Source: a virus
Length of the DNA stretch: 21,895 bases
Reading direction: 5' to 3' (one strand)
IMG/VR virus record: IMGVR_UViG_3300005617_000797
Location: 1 to 21,895 of that record
Position numbers and translations under genes: made by a program. The notes beneath the pieces are model-generated. The model did no database searches and had not been told where the DNA came from. It saw only the letters and a program-made list of their open reading frames with translations. Shown here piece after piece: positions 12,364 through 19,547 of this stretch (within the stretch, counting starts at the first letter, position 1; each line of letters starts with the position of its first letter).

Positions 12364-14472
12364 CTAACTGCGCGAAGCGTCCTTCTCGCGCTGCCACTCC
12401 CGCTGGATCGTCATGACCAGCTTCCGCAGATAGCTCGCGACCACCTCTTCTTCGCCCGCGCTCTTGATCTCGGTGATCTTTGCGGTATCGCCCCAGGGAG
12501 CGAGCAGAGCTTCGAGCTTCATGCCGGAGTCGATCTCCAGGATGTTGTCCAGGATTTCGTCGTCCAGGTACTCGATCGCGTCTCCGACGACATAGCTCTC
12601 GGCCTTCGAATCGGTCTGAGCCTTCTGGGGATATCCCTGCCTGATCTCCGAGCGGATCCCGTCCAGGATGAAGTTGACCGAGAACTTGCGATCGTACTTC
12701 ATCTCCCCAGGTCGAACCGGGAACGGGATCTGGAGCTCGGCGCCGTTCTCCCCGAGCATCGGGAAGATGCCGTGCTTCGGCACATCGTCTCCTTTCGGCG
12801 GCGCGTCGACGGAAGCCTTCGCGGGCGCCGCGCTCTCGGAAGGCGTGGGCTTCTTCGACAGGTCGTGGGGCTGAACGACCACTTTCTTGACGACGCCCTC
12901 CTGGGTCTTCGTCGTCGAGACGACACGCGAGGTGGGCTGGCGCGGCGGAACGTGCTGCGCCGCCTTCGGCGCCGGAAGGGCGTGCAGCTTCCCGTTCGCA
13001 TCGGCGACGAGCTTGATCCCCTGCGTCAGGAGGTCTTCCTGGACCTTCTTCGCCGCAGCGGTTCCGGCCTCGGCATAGATCCGGTTCATGACTTCCGGCG
13101 GAATCGGCGCTCCGCCGGTAGCCGCTGTCTCCTGGTTCATCTTCTTCTCGACGAAGGTCTTCGCGATCGGAGCGAACTCCTTGAGCGCGGTCTTCAGGAC
13201 ATCCTCGTACGGATCGCTCTCTTCGGGGGCCTCGTCGGATCCCCGGCTGCCGGTCAGCTGACCCCATGCGAGGTCGATCAGGCGCGACTCGACGTCGGAG
13301 TGCCGACCGGTGCCGCCCTTGTTCGGAGTGGTGCCGGTGATCCCCTGGAGCTTCGTCACGCGGTCGAGGAACTTGTCGAGATCGCCATCGGCCGAAGGCG
13401 CGTGTCTCGTGTTCTGCTGGCTCTGGATCAGAGCCAGCATATCCTTCGAGTGCTGCTGGGACTGCTCCAGCATCTTGACGAAGAGCGCGTTGTCGTCGGA
13501 CTTTTTCGCAGGCGCGTTGATGAGGGCCGCGACGGTCTTCGTCAGATCGGCGATCGAGTTCTGCATCGCGGAGAAACGATCGTCGTTCTTTTTCGCCTCA
13601 GCATCCTGACGAAGCCGCTCGTTCTCCTGACGCAGCTTCCGGATCTCATCGTTCTCGGTCGCGGGCTTCTGGTCGCGTCCGTCCAGCTCGGCGTTGATCT
13701 CCTTGATGAGCTTCTGCGTCTCGGCGATCTCCTTGCGCGTGTTGGCCCTTTCGAGCTGACGCTTGAGCTGCTCGCGGATTTCGACGAGCGCGTCGGTCTC
13801 CTGCATGGTCGGATCCTTTCCCGACAGGAGACGCTCCTGCGCCGGATCGACCTGATCCGGCTCGACATCCGTTACGCCTTCGACGTACGGCGGCGCCTTC
13901 GGATCCGGATGCTCGATCTTGAAGTGGCCCAGGATCGTGTTCTCTCCGGACGACGTGTCCGGATGGATCGTGCATTTGTACGTCGCGCCCCAGTACTCCT
14001 CGAAGACCTGCTCTTCGATCGCCGAGATGGACGTCGGGCAGGTGTACTTTCCGGGAAGCCGGACGTTCGTGATGATCTTCTCGCCGGTCCGCGGATTCCG
14101 GATATTACGCGGAGTCTGACGCGTGACGATCACCATGTTCTTTCCGTCCGCCAGCAGCGTCGCGATCGGATCATTGTCCGAAGGTTCGCCTCCGGCTTCG
14201 GGATCGTTCACGGGGGCCGGAGCCGCCGCCGGGATCTTCGCCGCGGCGCCTTCGCCAAAGCGCTTCGCCGCTGCGCGAGCCGACTTGTCGGATCCTTTGA
14301 TCGTCAGCTGGACCTGCGCGGGCTCCTCCGTCGCGACGGTCGTGCCCGTCTCGGCCTCCTCCTCGCTGGATCCGTTATCGGCCGGGTGTCCCTGAGTACC
14401 GGACTCATGTCCGGCTTCCGCCGGGTCGGACTGCGGGGCGCGGGGCGGCCTCGTTCCCTTGCTTCGCGACAT
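12364..14472 (-). CDS. Large coiled-coil protein of unknown function (702 aa)
   Basis: I chose the ATG at 14472 because GGAGG lies seven bases upstream; the longer frame to 14556 adds an unrelated Ser/Thr-rich stretch. The first 100 residues are disordered (Pro, Glu, Ala and Gly). A folded segment at about 105-200 contains YTCPTSISAIEEQVFEEYW and YKCTIHPD, then HFKIEHPDP; C145, C167, H170 and H188 could bind a metal. Residues about 225-355 form a long Glu/Lys/Gln coiled coil, followed by Pro/Ala-rich linkers and a compact acidic C-terminal domain (about 580-690, IEYLDDEILDNILEIDSG). It is the second gene of the leftward transcript, overlapping the 80-aa gene by 68 bases. A scaffold, internal core or regulatory role is possible; no family is recognised. 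Confidence 0.8.
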   Translation of the reverse strand: MSRSKGTRPPRAPQSDPAEAGHESGTQGHPADNGSSEEEAETGTTVATEEPAQVQLTIKGSDKSARAAAKRFGEGAAAKIPAAAPAPVNDPEAGGEPSDNDPIATLLADGKNMVIVTRQTPRNIRNPRTGEKIITNVRLPGKYTCPTSISAIEEQVFEEYWGATYKCTIHPDTSSGENTILGHFKIEHPDPKAPPYVEGVTDVEPDQVDPAQERLLSGKDPTMQETDALVEIREQLKRQLERANTRKEIAETQKLIKEINAELDGRDQKPATENDEIRKLRQENERLRQDAEAKKNDDRFSAMQNSIADLTKTVAALINAPAKKSDDNALFVKMLEQSQQHSKDMLALIQSQQNTRHAPSADGDLDKFLDRVTKLQGITGTTPNKGGTGRHSDVESRLIDLAWGQLTGSRGSDEAPEESDPYEDVLKTALKEFAPIAKTFVEKKMNQETAATGGAPIPPEVMNRIYAEAGTAAAKKVQEDLLTQGIKLVADANGKLHALPAPKAAQHVPPRQPTSRVVSTTKTQEGVVKKVVVQPHDLSKKPTPSESAAPAKASVDAPPKGDDVPKHGIFPMLGENGAELQIPFPVRPGEMKYDRKFSVNFILDGIRSEIRQGYPQKAQTDSKAESYVVGDAIEYLDDEILDNILEIDSGMKLEALLAPWGDTAKITEIKSAGEEEVVASYLRKLVMTIQREWQREKDASRS

Positions 14473-14647
14473 TCCAAGCCTCCAAGAAAGCGGGATGGCT
14501 GACGAAACCCTTGAACATGTGGACGACGCAGTAGATATGGACAGAACCGTTTGCACAAAGGCTGGCGATTGAGTAGTGTGGCTCGACCTTTTTGGAGCCG
14601 AGCATCGACGTGGAGAGAGGGCAAAGCAGCTTGACCTGCGGTAGCAT
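14405..14647 (-). CDS. Small protein of unknown function, first gene of the leftward transcript (80 aa)
   Basis: The protein starts MLPQVKLLCPLSTSMLGSKK and continues with HYSIASLCANGSVHIYCVVH and MFKGFVSHPAFLEAWNVAKQ. Three Cys and several His, with a folded-looking N-terminal 65 residues and a basic tail, suggest a small metal-binding or compact domain. The ATG at 14647 has GAGAGGGTG immediately before it and lies about 20 bases after the predicted start of the strong minus-strand promoter, an ideal leader position. The last 68 bases overlap the 702-aa gene in another frame and contain that gene's ribosome-binding site. I rate it real because of its promoter, its ribosome-binding site and its protein-like composition, but it has no recognised family. 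Confidence 0.6.
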   Translation of the reverse strand: MLPQVKLLCPLSTSMLGSKKVEPHYSIASLCANGSVHIYCVVHMFKGFVSHPAFLEAWNVAKQGNEAAPRPAVRPGGSRT

Positions 14648-14675
14648 CACCCTCTCTGCCTTCGCCACAGCCCTA

Positions 14676-14704
14676 TTTATAGATAGGACCCTCTGGGAGG
14701 TCAA
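14676..14704 (-). promoter_or_regulatory. Near-consensus sigma70 promoter, leftward
   Basis: On the minus strand TTGACC (14704-14699), a 17-base spacer and TATAAA (14681-14676) form a strong promoter. Transcription should start near 14669, about 20 bases before the 80-aa gene. It would drive the 80-aa and 702-aa genes and those downstream as far as the terminator at 11301-11337. Confidence 0.8.
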
Positions 14705-14729
14705 CGAAATTCGGCATAACATTTTTCAC

Positions 14730-14757
14730 TTGACTGGCTCCCCAATCAGGGTATACT
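14730..14757 (+). promoter_or_regulatory. Near-consensus sigma70 promoter, rightward
   Basis: TTGACT (14730-14735), a 16-base spacer and TATACT (14752-14757) form a good promoter facing the replication genes. Transcription would start near 14764, exactly where the first arm of the leader's inverted repeats begins. Its -35 box lies 26 bases from that of the leftward promoter, so the two are back to back and could share an operator. Confidence 0.75.
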
Positions 14758-14764
14758 CCTTCTC

Positions 14765-14893
14765 GTGAGGACCCTGGACGCTGTCAAGCCCCCGAATCAG
14801 GATCGCCGCCGCTCCGTCTGTGCGGCCGGGGTCCTCACAAGCTCACGCCGCAGTTCGTCATTCGGACGTGCGGCGATTCTGATTCGGGGGCTT
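14765..14893 (+). promoter_or_regulatory. Highly structured leader with two interleaved long inverted repeats
   Basis: Arm pair 1 is 14765-14777 with 14826-14838 (13 pairs, one G-U). Arm pair 2 is 14786-14809 with 14870-14893 (24 pairs, one G-U). The order 1-2-1-2 is that of a pseudoknot, or of two alternative folds. A smaller hairpin (14846-14852 with 14869-14875) competes with pair 2. The block fills the leader between the rightward promoter and the helicase gene. It could be a regulatory RNA or a DNA element such as a replication origin. Apart from the two promoters and this block, the 308 bases between the divergent genes (14648-14955) hold nothing I recognise. Confidence 0.75.
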
Positions 14894-14955
14894 TAGAGGG
14901 ACGGCCTGCCGGGCGGAAGAGGAACCGCGCGGTGGGTGGGAAGAAGGAGGAACCC

Positions 14956-16734
14956 GTGGTCACGAAGGCGTCGCCGCCCGCACAGGTCAAAAAAGAACTT
15001 CCGCCCTGGCAGTTCACAGCTGATCAGCTCATCGCTCAGTTCACGCCCGGCAAGACTCCCCGCCCCCAGCAGAAGTACTTCCTGGAGCAGGTCGCCAAGG
15101 CCTTCGCCGCCGGGAAGCGCGTCGTGGTCGGCGAGCTCCCCACGGGCGCCGGAAAGACGGACGCGTGCAAGACGGTCGCGAACGCGCTCCGGTCCGCCGG
15201 TCAGCAGACCTTCATGCTGACCTCGCAGAAGCTCCTCCAGGACCAGTACACGAACGAATACCCCTCCCCCGACATCGAGGCGCTGAAGGGCCGCGCAAAC
15301 TACTCCTGCACCCATCGTGATGCCGAAGAGGGTCAGGACGCGGCTGACGGCGTCTGCCGCCGCAAGTCGAAGGGCATCCTCAGCGAATGTGTCGACGACA
15401 TGGAGGCGGGCCCGATCGCGCGCGCGGCGGACATCACGGTCCTCCAGGCCGCGGTCAGCCTCGCGCTCCCCTCGTCCTGCCATCGCTGCCCCTACTGGGA
15501 GCAGCTCCAGAAGTGCCACGACGGAGCGATCTCGCTCTTCAACTTCTCCAGCTTCCTCTTCCAGCAGCGGATCGGCCGGTTCCCGAAGCGCGCCCTCATG
15601 ATCGTCGACGAGGCCCACAACTGCGAACAGCAGCTCATGTCGTACGTGACGCTGGAGCTCTCGGAGTGGACCCTCTCTCTGGTCGGGATCAAGATCGAGC
15701 GCGAGATCCGGACGAAGGCGGAGTTCCTGGAGTGGCTGGAGGAGACCGACCTCGTCGCGATCGTCGCCAAGAAGCTCAAGGACCTCCAGGACGGCGAGGG
15801 CGACGACTTCGATGAGGACCTCTCCGCCGCGGAGAAGGACGCGCTGGAGGAGCTCCAGGGCAAGCTCGCGACCTTCATGGCCTTCCTGGAGAAGACGGAG
15901 TGGATCCTGGAGGTCGTGAGGTACAACGACAAGCGGACCGGCGAGGAGCGGCGCAAGATCGTCGCGCGCCCCCTCTACGCGAAGGACTTCGCCGAGGACC
16001 TCCTCTTCCGGCACGCCGACCGCCTCTGCTTCATGTCGGCGACCATCCTGGACGTGGGCGTCTGGGCCCGGAACCTGGGCCTCTCGGCCGACGAGGTCGA
16101 GCTCATCCGGACCCCCTGCGACTTCCCGGTCGAGAACCGCATCATCTGGAAGGACTACTGCGGGAACTTCGGCTTCAAGTACTTCTCCCGCGAGCAGAAC
16201 CCCAAGGACCCGACCGAGCCGAAGTTCGTCCAGAAGGTGACCCAGATCCTGGAGAACCACAAGGGCCAGCGCGGGATCATCCACTGCCATTCGTTCAGCC
16301 TGTCGAAGATCCTGTACCAGGGCGTCGAGACGGACCGGTTCCTCTTCCAGGAGCACTTCAACTCGAAGGACGAGATGCTGGAGGAGCACGCCCGCCGGAC
16401 CGACTCCGTCATCGTCGCGCCCGCCATGCATGAAGGTCTCGACCTGAAGGGCGACCTCTCGCGCTTCCAGGTGATCGCCAAGATGCCCTGGCCCAACATG
16501 CAGGACCGGGTCATCAAGCAGCGCATGGACCGGGATCCCCAGTGGTACGCGTGGCTCTGCGCGCTCAAGATCGTTCAGTCCTACGGCCGGTCGGTCCGCT
16601 CTCGCGACGACTGGGCGACGACCTACCTGCTCGACGCAGGCTTCGAGGCCTTCCTCTGGAAGAATCGCGCGATGCTTCCGGACTGGTTTCACGAGGCGCT
16701 CAAGCCGGGCGCTCCCAAGCAGGTGCGGCGATGA
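14956..16734 (+). CDS. dinG-like: DinG/XPD-family ATP-dependent DNA helicase with Fe-S cluster (592 aa)
   Basis: This superfamily 2 helicase unwinds DNA 5' to 3' in known family members. In order: PRPQQ (35-39), Walker A ELPTGAGKTDA (60-70), four Fe-S cysteines C118, C175, C178 and C187 (the CHRCPYWEQLQKC cluster), VDEAH at 217-221, SAT at 361-363, IIHCHSF (441-447), EGLDLKGD (493-500) and QSYGRSVRSR (541-550). All motifs needed for activity are visible. I chose GTG 14956, with AAGGAGG five to six bases upstream; an in-frame GTG at 14932 would place that site inside the gene. It is first in the rightward operon behind a strong promoter and structured leader, so a role in replication or recombination of the virus genome is likely. 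Its stop overlaps the next ATG. Confidence 0.93.
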   Translation: MVTKASPPAQVKKELPPWQFTADQLIAQFTPGKTPRPQQKYFLEQVAKAFAAGKRVVVGELPTGAGKTDACKTVANALRSAGQQTFMLTSQKLLQDQYTNEYPSPDIEALKGRANYSCTHRDAEEGQDAADGVCRRKSKGILSECVDDMEAGPIARAADITVLQAAVSLALPSSCHRCPYWEQLQKCHDGAISLFNFSSFLFQQRIGRFPKRALMIVDEAHNCEQQLMSYVTLELSEWTLSLVGIKIEREIRTKAEFLEWLEETDLVAIVAKKLKDLQDGEGDDFDEDLSAAEKDALEELQGKLATFMAFLEKTEWILEVVRYNDKRTGEERRKIVARPLYAKDFAEDLLFRHADRLCFMSATILDVGVWARNLGLSADEVELIRTPCDFPVENRIIWKDYCGNFGFKYFSREQNPKDPTEPKFVQKVTQILENHKGQRGIIHCHSFSLSKILYQGVETDRFLFQEHFNSKDEMLEEHARRTDSVIVAPAMHEGLDLKGDLSRFQVIAKMPWPNMQDRVIKQRMDRDPQWYAWLCALKIVQSYGRSVRSRDDWATTYLLDAGFEAFLWKNRAMLPDWFHEALKPGAPKQVRR

Positions 16735-17039
16735 GCCGCATCGAAACCTGGGAGGTGAAGAAGCCGGGTGCGTGGTCGATCTTCATCGACCCGTTCTTCG
16801 ATCCGGAGAACGCCCGTCGTGGGCGTCAGCCGCTCGTCAGCGTCCACTCACGCGAGGAGTGGTCCTTCGAGATCCGGGACCACGCATGGCAGCGCGCCGG
16901 GGTCAACTGGTCCGCGATCGGCCAGACCGATCCGGGTCGGACGGAGATCTTCGCAAAGGTTCTCGTGATGGCCGCCGAACATGCCCGACAGATGGACGTC
17001 GAGCATGGATTCGCCGCGGCAGAGGTGAAGACGTGCTGA
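16731..17039 (+). CDS. Small protein of unknown function (102 aa)
   Basis: The ATG at 16731 overlaps the helicase stop (ATGA), so translation is probably coupled. The protein starts MSRIETWEVKKPGAWSIFID and contains EEWSFEIRDHAWQRAGVNW and a C-terminal helix (TEIFAKVLVMAAEHARQM). It is a mixed alpha/beta, soluble protein with several Trp. No family is recognised. Its position between the helicase and a Cys-pair protein suggests an accessory role in replication, but that is guilt by association only. Confidence 0.72.
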   Translation: MSRIETWEVKKPGAWSIFIDPFFDPENARRGRQPLVSVHSREEWSFEIRDHAWQRAGVNWSAIGQTDPGRTEIFAKVLVMAAEHARQMDVEHGFAAAEVKTC

Positions 17040-17248
17040 GTCTGACGATCGTTCTCTGCGGCCGGTGCATGAGCCCACGGCCCACCGAAGTACGCGGCGC
17101 GGAGAACCTGGAGCCCGGCCTCTACGAGGCCAAGATGGAGCTCCTGCACGGCGTCTGCCTCCCCTGCAGCACGCAGACCAGTCCGAAGAGCAATGTGACA
17201 CAGAGTGACACATCCAAGAGGAACAATCCAGCAGAGGAGAAGGGGTAG
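17033..17248 (+). CDS. Small Cys-pair protein, possible zinc finger (71 aa)
   Basis: It begins at a GTG (17033) inside the last codons of the previous gene, with AGAGGTG five to ten bases upstream, and ends 38 bases before the ATPase gene. The protein has CGRC (about residues 9-12) and CLPC (about 46-49) separated by a short strand-rich segment (GLYEAKMELLHGV), a typical two-knuckle zinc-ribbon layout. The polar, Ser/Asn-rich tail looks disordered. Function is unknown; such proteins in phage early operons often act as DNA- or RNA-binding accessory factors. Confidence 0.68.
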   Translation: MLSLTIVLCGRCMSPRPTEVRGAENLEPGLYEAKMELLHGVCLPCSTQTSPKSNVTQSDTSKRNNPAEEKG

Positions 17249-17286
17249 TTTCGAAGGTTCGTGGGGAAGGGAAGAAGGAGAGAACG

Positions 17287-18645
17287 GTGAGCAACGATCC
17301 ATTTTCAGATCCTGCCGACCAGAAGAAGTACCTCAAGATCGCGCTGTCCGGAGAGGGCGGCGTCGGAAAAACAAGAGCCGCGCTGTCGTTCCCGAAGCCG
17401 TGCGTCGTCGACACGGAGAACGGCACCGAGCCGTACCGGAAGAACTACGAGTTCAAGAAGAAATTCGCCAACCGCTGGCGTCATCTCGATGCTCTGATGA
17501 CGTGGCTGCGCGGTCATCCCGGCGTCTACGAGACCCTGATCATCGACTCCGGAACGGTCTTCTATCTGGATCTGATCCAGGACATCGTCGACTTCATCAA
17601 GAACAAGCGCGGTAACGAGATCATGACGCCAGGAGATTGGGGCGTTCAGAAGCGGCGCTGGGCCGCCTGGATGAACCAGCTCGTCGAGCTGCCGATGCAC
17701 GTCATCCTCTCATTCCGGGAGAAGCCGGAGTACGAGGAGACCACAAACAAGCGCGGCGAAGAAGTCCGGAAGAAGACCGGCAACTACTTGCCGGAGTGGG
17801 ACAAGCAGACCGAGCACCTCTTCGATCTGTGCTTCAGGTGCTACACCGAGGAAGACAAAAAGAACAAGACGTCGAAGTTCCTGATGGCCTGCACGAAGAC
17901 GCGGTACGACTGGATGCCGAAGTACTCCGTGCATGACGTGACGAAGCAGCGCGCCTTCCAGACGCTCTTCGAGCCGCACGTCGTTCAGATGCTGACGGCG
18001 CCGGATCCTCCACCGCCGGTCCATACCGAGCCGCTCATCATCATCGACACCGAGAAAACCGAGGCGGAAAAAGTCCAGGAGGCGATCACGACGGTAGCCG
18101 GAGCGGCGAAGCAGGATATCGTCGAAGCCGTCGAGAAGATCGGCGAGAAGAAGATCGCCGAGGCCACCGGAAAGGATCTCGCGACGGCGCCCGGCGCGCC
18201 GGACGATCCGCCCGTGAACACGACGCCCAATACACCCGAGATGAACTGCCAGGAGCTCAAGCGGTTCTTTGGTACCCCTCCCATCGAGAAGGATCAGCCC
18301 GAAGCGACCGCCGATGACCTCAAGCTTCTGATGGAACGCGGCGCCAAGATGCGCTGGGCGGACGACAGCAAGAAGTGCCGGAAGCAGGGCTGCTCGGCGA
18401 ACGGCCACATCCATCCCTGGTTCCAGCCCGCGGACGCGAAGTCGATGATCCGGTGCATGTACAACGTCGAGTCTTCGAGGGATCTGCGGAAGCCTCAGGT
18501 GGACTTCCTGTACGGCGAATTCGCCAAGGTGCTCGCCGAGCAGGCCTTCCTGGATCGAGACAAGGAGAACACGGTCTACATTGCAACTCCGGTTGGGACT
18601 ACTGAAGAGGAGGTGAGACGGAACGTTCTGACTTACACGAAGTGA
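17287..18645 (+). CDS. Sak4-like RecA-fold ATPase with C-terminal extension (452 aa)
   Basis: The N-terminal domain (about 13-235) has Walker A GEGGVGKT (22-29), a short strand ending VVDTENG (40-46) and Walker B TLIIDSGT (83-90), then MHVILSFREKPEYEE and FLMACTKTRYDW. This fits the AAA_24/Sak4 group of phage single-strand annealing and recombination ATPases, which usually partner with a single-strand-binding protein, here the next gene. Family members are often shorter. Residues 235-320 are a Pro/Ala/Glu-rich linker, and 320-452 a distinct domain with C364, C369, H373, H375 and C390 that may bind zinc, so the protein looks like a fusion. The start is a GTG with AAGGAG upstream. Sequence cannot separate annealase from regulatory ATPase activity. 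Confidence 0.82.
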   Translation: MSNDPFSDPADQKKYLKIALSGEGGVGKTRAALSFPKPCVVDTENGTEPYRKNYEFKKKFANRWRHLDALMTWLRGHPGVYETLIIDSGTVFYLDLIQDIVDFIKNKRGNEIMTPGDWGVQKRRWAAWMNQLVELPMHVILSFREKPEYEETTNKRGEEVRKKTGNYLPEWDKQTEHLFDLCFRCYTEEDKKNKTSKFLMACTKTRYDWMPKYSVHDVTKQRAFQTLFEPHVVQMLTAPDPPPPVHTEPLIIIDTEKTEAEKVQEAITTVAGAAKQDIVEAVEKIGEKKIAEATGKDLATAPGAPDDPPVNTTPNTPEMNCQELKRFFGTPPIEKDQPEATADDLKLLMERGAKMRWADDSKKCRKQGCSANGHIHPWFQPADAKSMIRCMYNVESSRDLRKPQVDFLYGEFAKVLAEQAFLDRDKENTVYIATPVGTTEEEVRRNVLTYTK

Positions 18646-18653
18646 TCTATCGG

Positions 18654-18687
18654 GAGCCCAGTCGTGCGACCGGGGGAAGACTGGCTC
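18654..18687 (+). promoter_or_regulatory. Inverted repeat between the ATPase and the single-strand-binding candidate
   Basis: The 89-base gap holds an inverted repeat, GAGCCCAGTC at 18654-18663 with GACTGGCTC at 18679-18687 (one bulged base), enclosing a smaller GTCG-TG-CGAC palindrome. No T-run follows, so it is probably not a terminator. It may modulate the ratio of the two proteins. The ribosome-binding site AAGGAG of the next gene lies at 18723-18728. Confidence 0.4.
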
Positions 18688-18734
18688 TGGAAGAGGGAAA
18701 ACTAGGTTGATTTGAAGGAATGAAGGAGAAAACC

Positions 18735-19391
18735 ATGGGAAGCCCCAATCCGTTCAGCGACTTCGACGAGGATTTCCAGAAATCCGAAGCGGCGACGTTC
18801 TCGACGCCGGGACGCGTGCCGCCGGAGACCTACAAGTTCGTCTGCACCACCCAGGAGGTCAAGAAGGGCAACGAAACCGTCACGGCCGACTACGAGATCT
18901 TCGTCGCGAACTCGGGATCGCGCGGCTTCAAGCTCTTCTGCGAGATCCTGGAGCCCGAGACCGTCCCGAACCCGAAGACCGGAGAGCCGCACATCACGAA
19001 GGGCGTCGTGATCGAGCGCGTCTTCTGGGGAACGAAGGACAACCTCATCTACATGAAGCGCGACCTCTCGACGATCCTGGGCCGCCCGATCGAGCCCCAC
19101 GAGAAGCTGAGCGAGCTTCTGACCAGCACCACCTGGGCCGGACGGACCTTCGAGGGCGTCGTCGCCGACGAGGAGTACCCGCCGAAGTCCGGCAGATTCA
19201 GCAGCCGGATCCAGTTCATCAACCCCTGGGCGCCGCCCGCCGCGGAAGGCGCCAACCCGCACGGCGCGGCCACCTCCTCGAAGCAGGAGGAGACGAAGAA
19301 AGTCGAGCAGAAGGGCGCCGCGAAGCCCGCGGATCAGAAGAAGTCCGATCCGAAACCCGCCGCCAAGAGCGCCGGGAAGAACGACTGGTAA
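18735..19391 (+). CDS. Probable single-stranded-DNA-binding accessory protein, DUF669-like (218 aa)
   Basis: I chose the ATG at 18735 because AAGGAG is six bases upstream; an in-frame ATG at 18720 lies before that site. After FSDFDEDFQKSE, the domain at about 30-165 alternates strands: PPETYKFVCTTQEVKKGN, SRGFKLFCEILEPE, then LIYMKRDLSTILGRPIEP, ending with SSRIQFINPW. This resembles DUF669-type phage proteins, OB-fold-like single-strand DNA binders found beside Sak4 or RecT-like recombinases. The C-terminal 50 residues are a Lys/Ala/Glu/Pro-rich tail ending KNDW, disordered like SSB tails but not strongly acidic. Context after a Sak4-like ATPase supports the call; no SSB signature is certain. 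Confidence 0.65.
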   Translation: MGSPNPFSDFDEDFQKSEAATFSTPGRVPPETYKFVCTTQEVKKGNETVTADYEIFVANSGSRGFKLFCEILEPETVPNPKTGEPHITKGVVIERVFWGTKDNLIYMKRDLSTILGRPIEPHEKLSELLTSTTWAGRTFEGVVADEEYPPKSGRFSSRIQFINPWAPPAAEGANPHGAATSSKQEETKKVEQKGAAKPADQKKSDPKPAAKSAGKNDW

Positions 19392-19403
19392 CTTCCTCGA
19401 AGC

Positions 19404-19435
19404 GTGACGGCGGCGAGTGACCACGACGCCGTCAC
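19404..19435 (+). terminator. Possible terminator hairpin after the single-strand-binding candidate
   Basis: Perfect 9-bp arms GTGACGGCG (19404-19412) and CGCCGTCAC (19427-19435) start 13 bases after the stop codon and are followed by TTCTCTCTCT. The pyrimidine tail is T-poor for a classical terminator, so it may be partial. Confidence 0.45.
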
Positions 19436-19445
19436 TTCTCTCTCT

Positions 19446-19478
19446 GCTGTCCACGGGGATTCCTCCCCCGTGGACAGC
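19446..19478 (+). promoter_or_regulatory. Very stable hairpin ahead of the primase-helicase gene
   Basis: Thirteen perfect pairs (19446-19458 with 19466-19478, 7-base loop) are extended outward by CTCTCT (19440-19445) pairing with AGAGAG (19482-19487) across a 3-base bulge. There is no U-run. Together with the hairpin just before, it separates the primase-helicase gene from the upstream genes and could lower or time its expression; a protein-binding or origin function is also possible. Confidence 0.55.
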
Positions 19479-19547
19479 GCTAGAGAGAACCGACGTAGAT
19501 GGGCAACAGGTTCGGGGAACGGTAGCACGGGTTGAGAGAGGGTCCGA

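Noticed and set aside
12317-13267. N-terminal extension of the methyltransferase frame (to 498 codons)
   Set aside because: The extension overlaps the 702-aa gene on the same strand in another frame, has Arg/Gly/Glu-biased filler composition, and the ATG at 12316 has a strong ribosome-binding site right where the methyltransferase fold begins.
12772-14502. 576-codon plus-strand open frame opposite the coiled-coil gene
   Set aside because: It is the reverse-frame shadow of the 702-aa gene; it consists of Leu/Arg/Asp repeats without domain-like structure and no promoter or ribosome-binding site.
14893-16692. 599-codon minus-strand open frame opposite the helicase
   Set aside because: The plus-strand gene has every DinG/XPD motif; the reverse frame exists because of strong GC bias at codon third positions.
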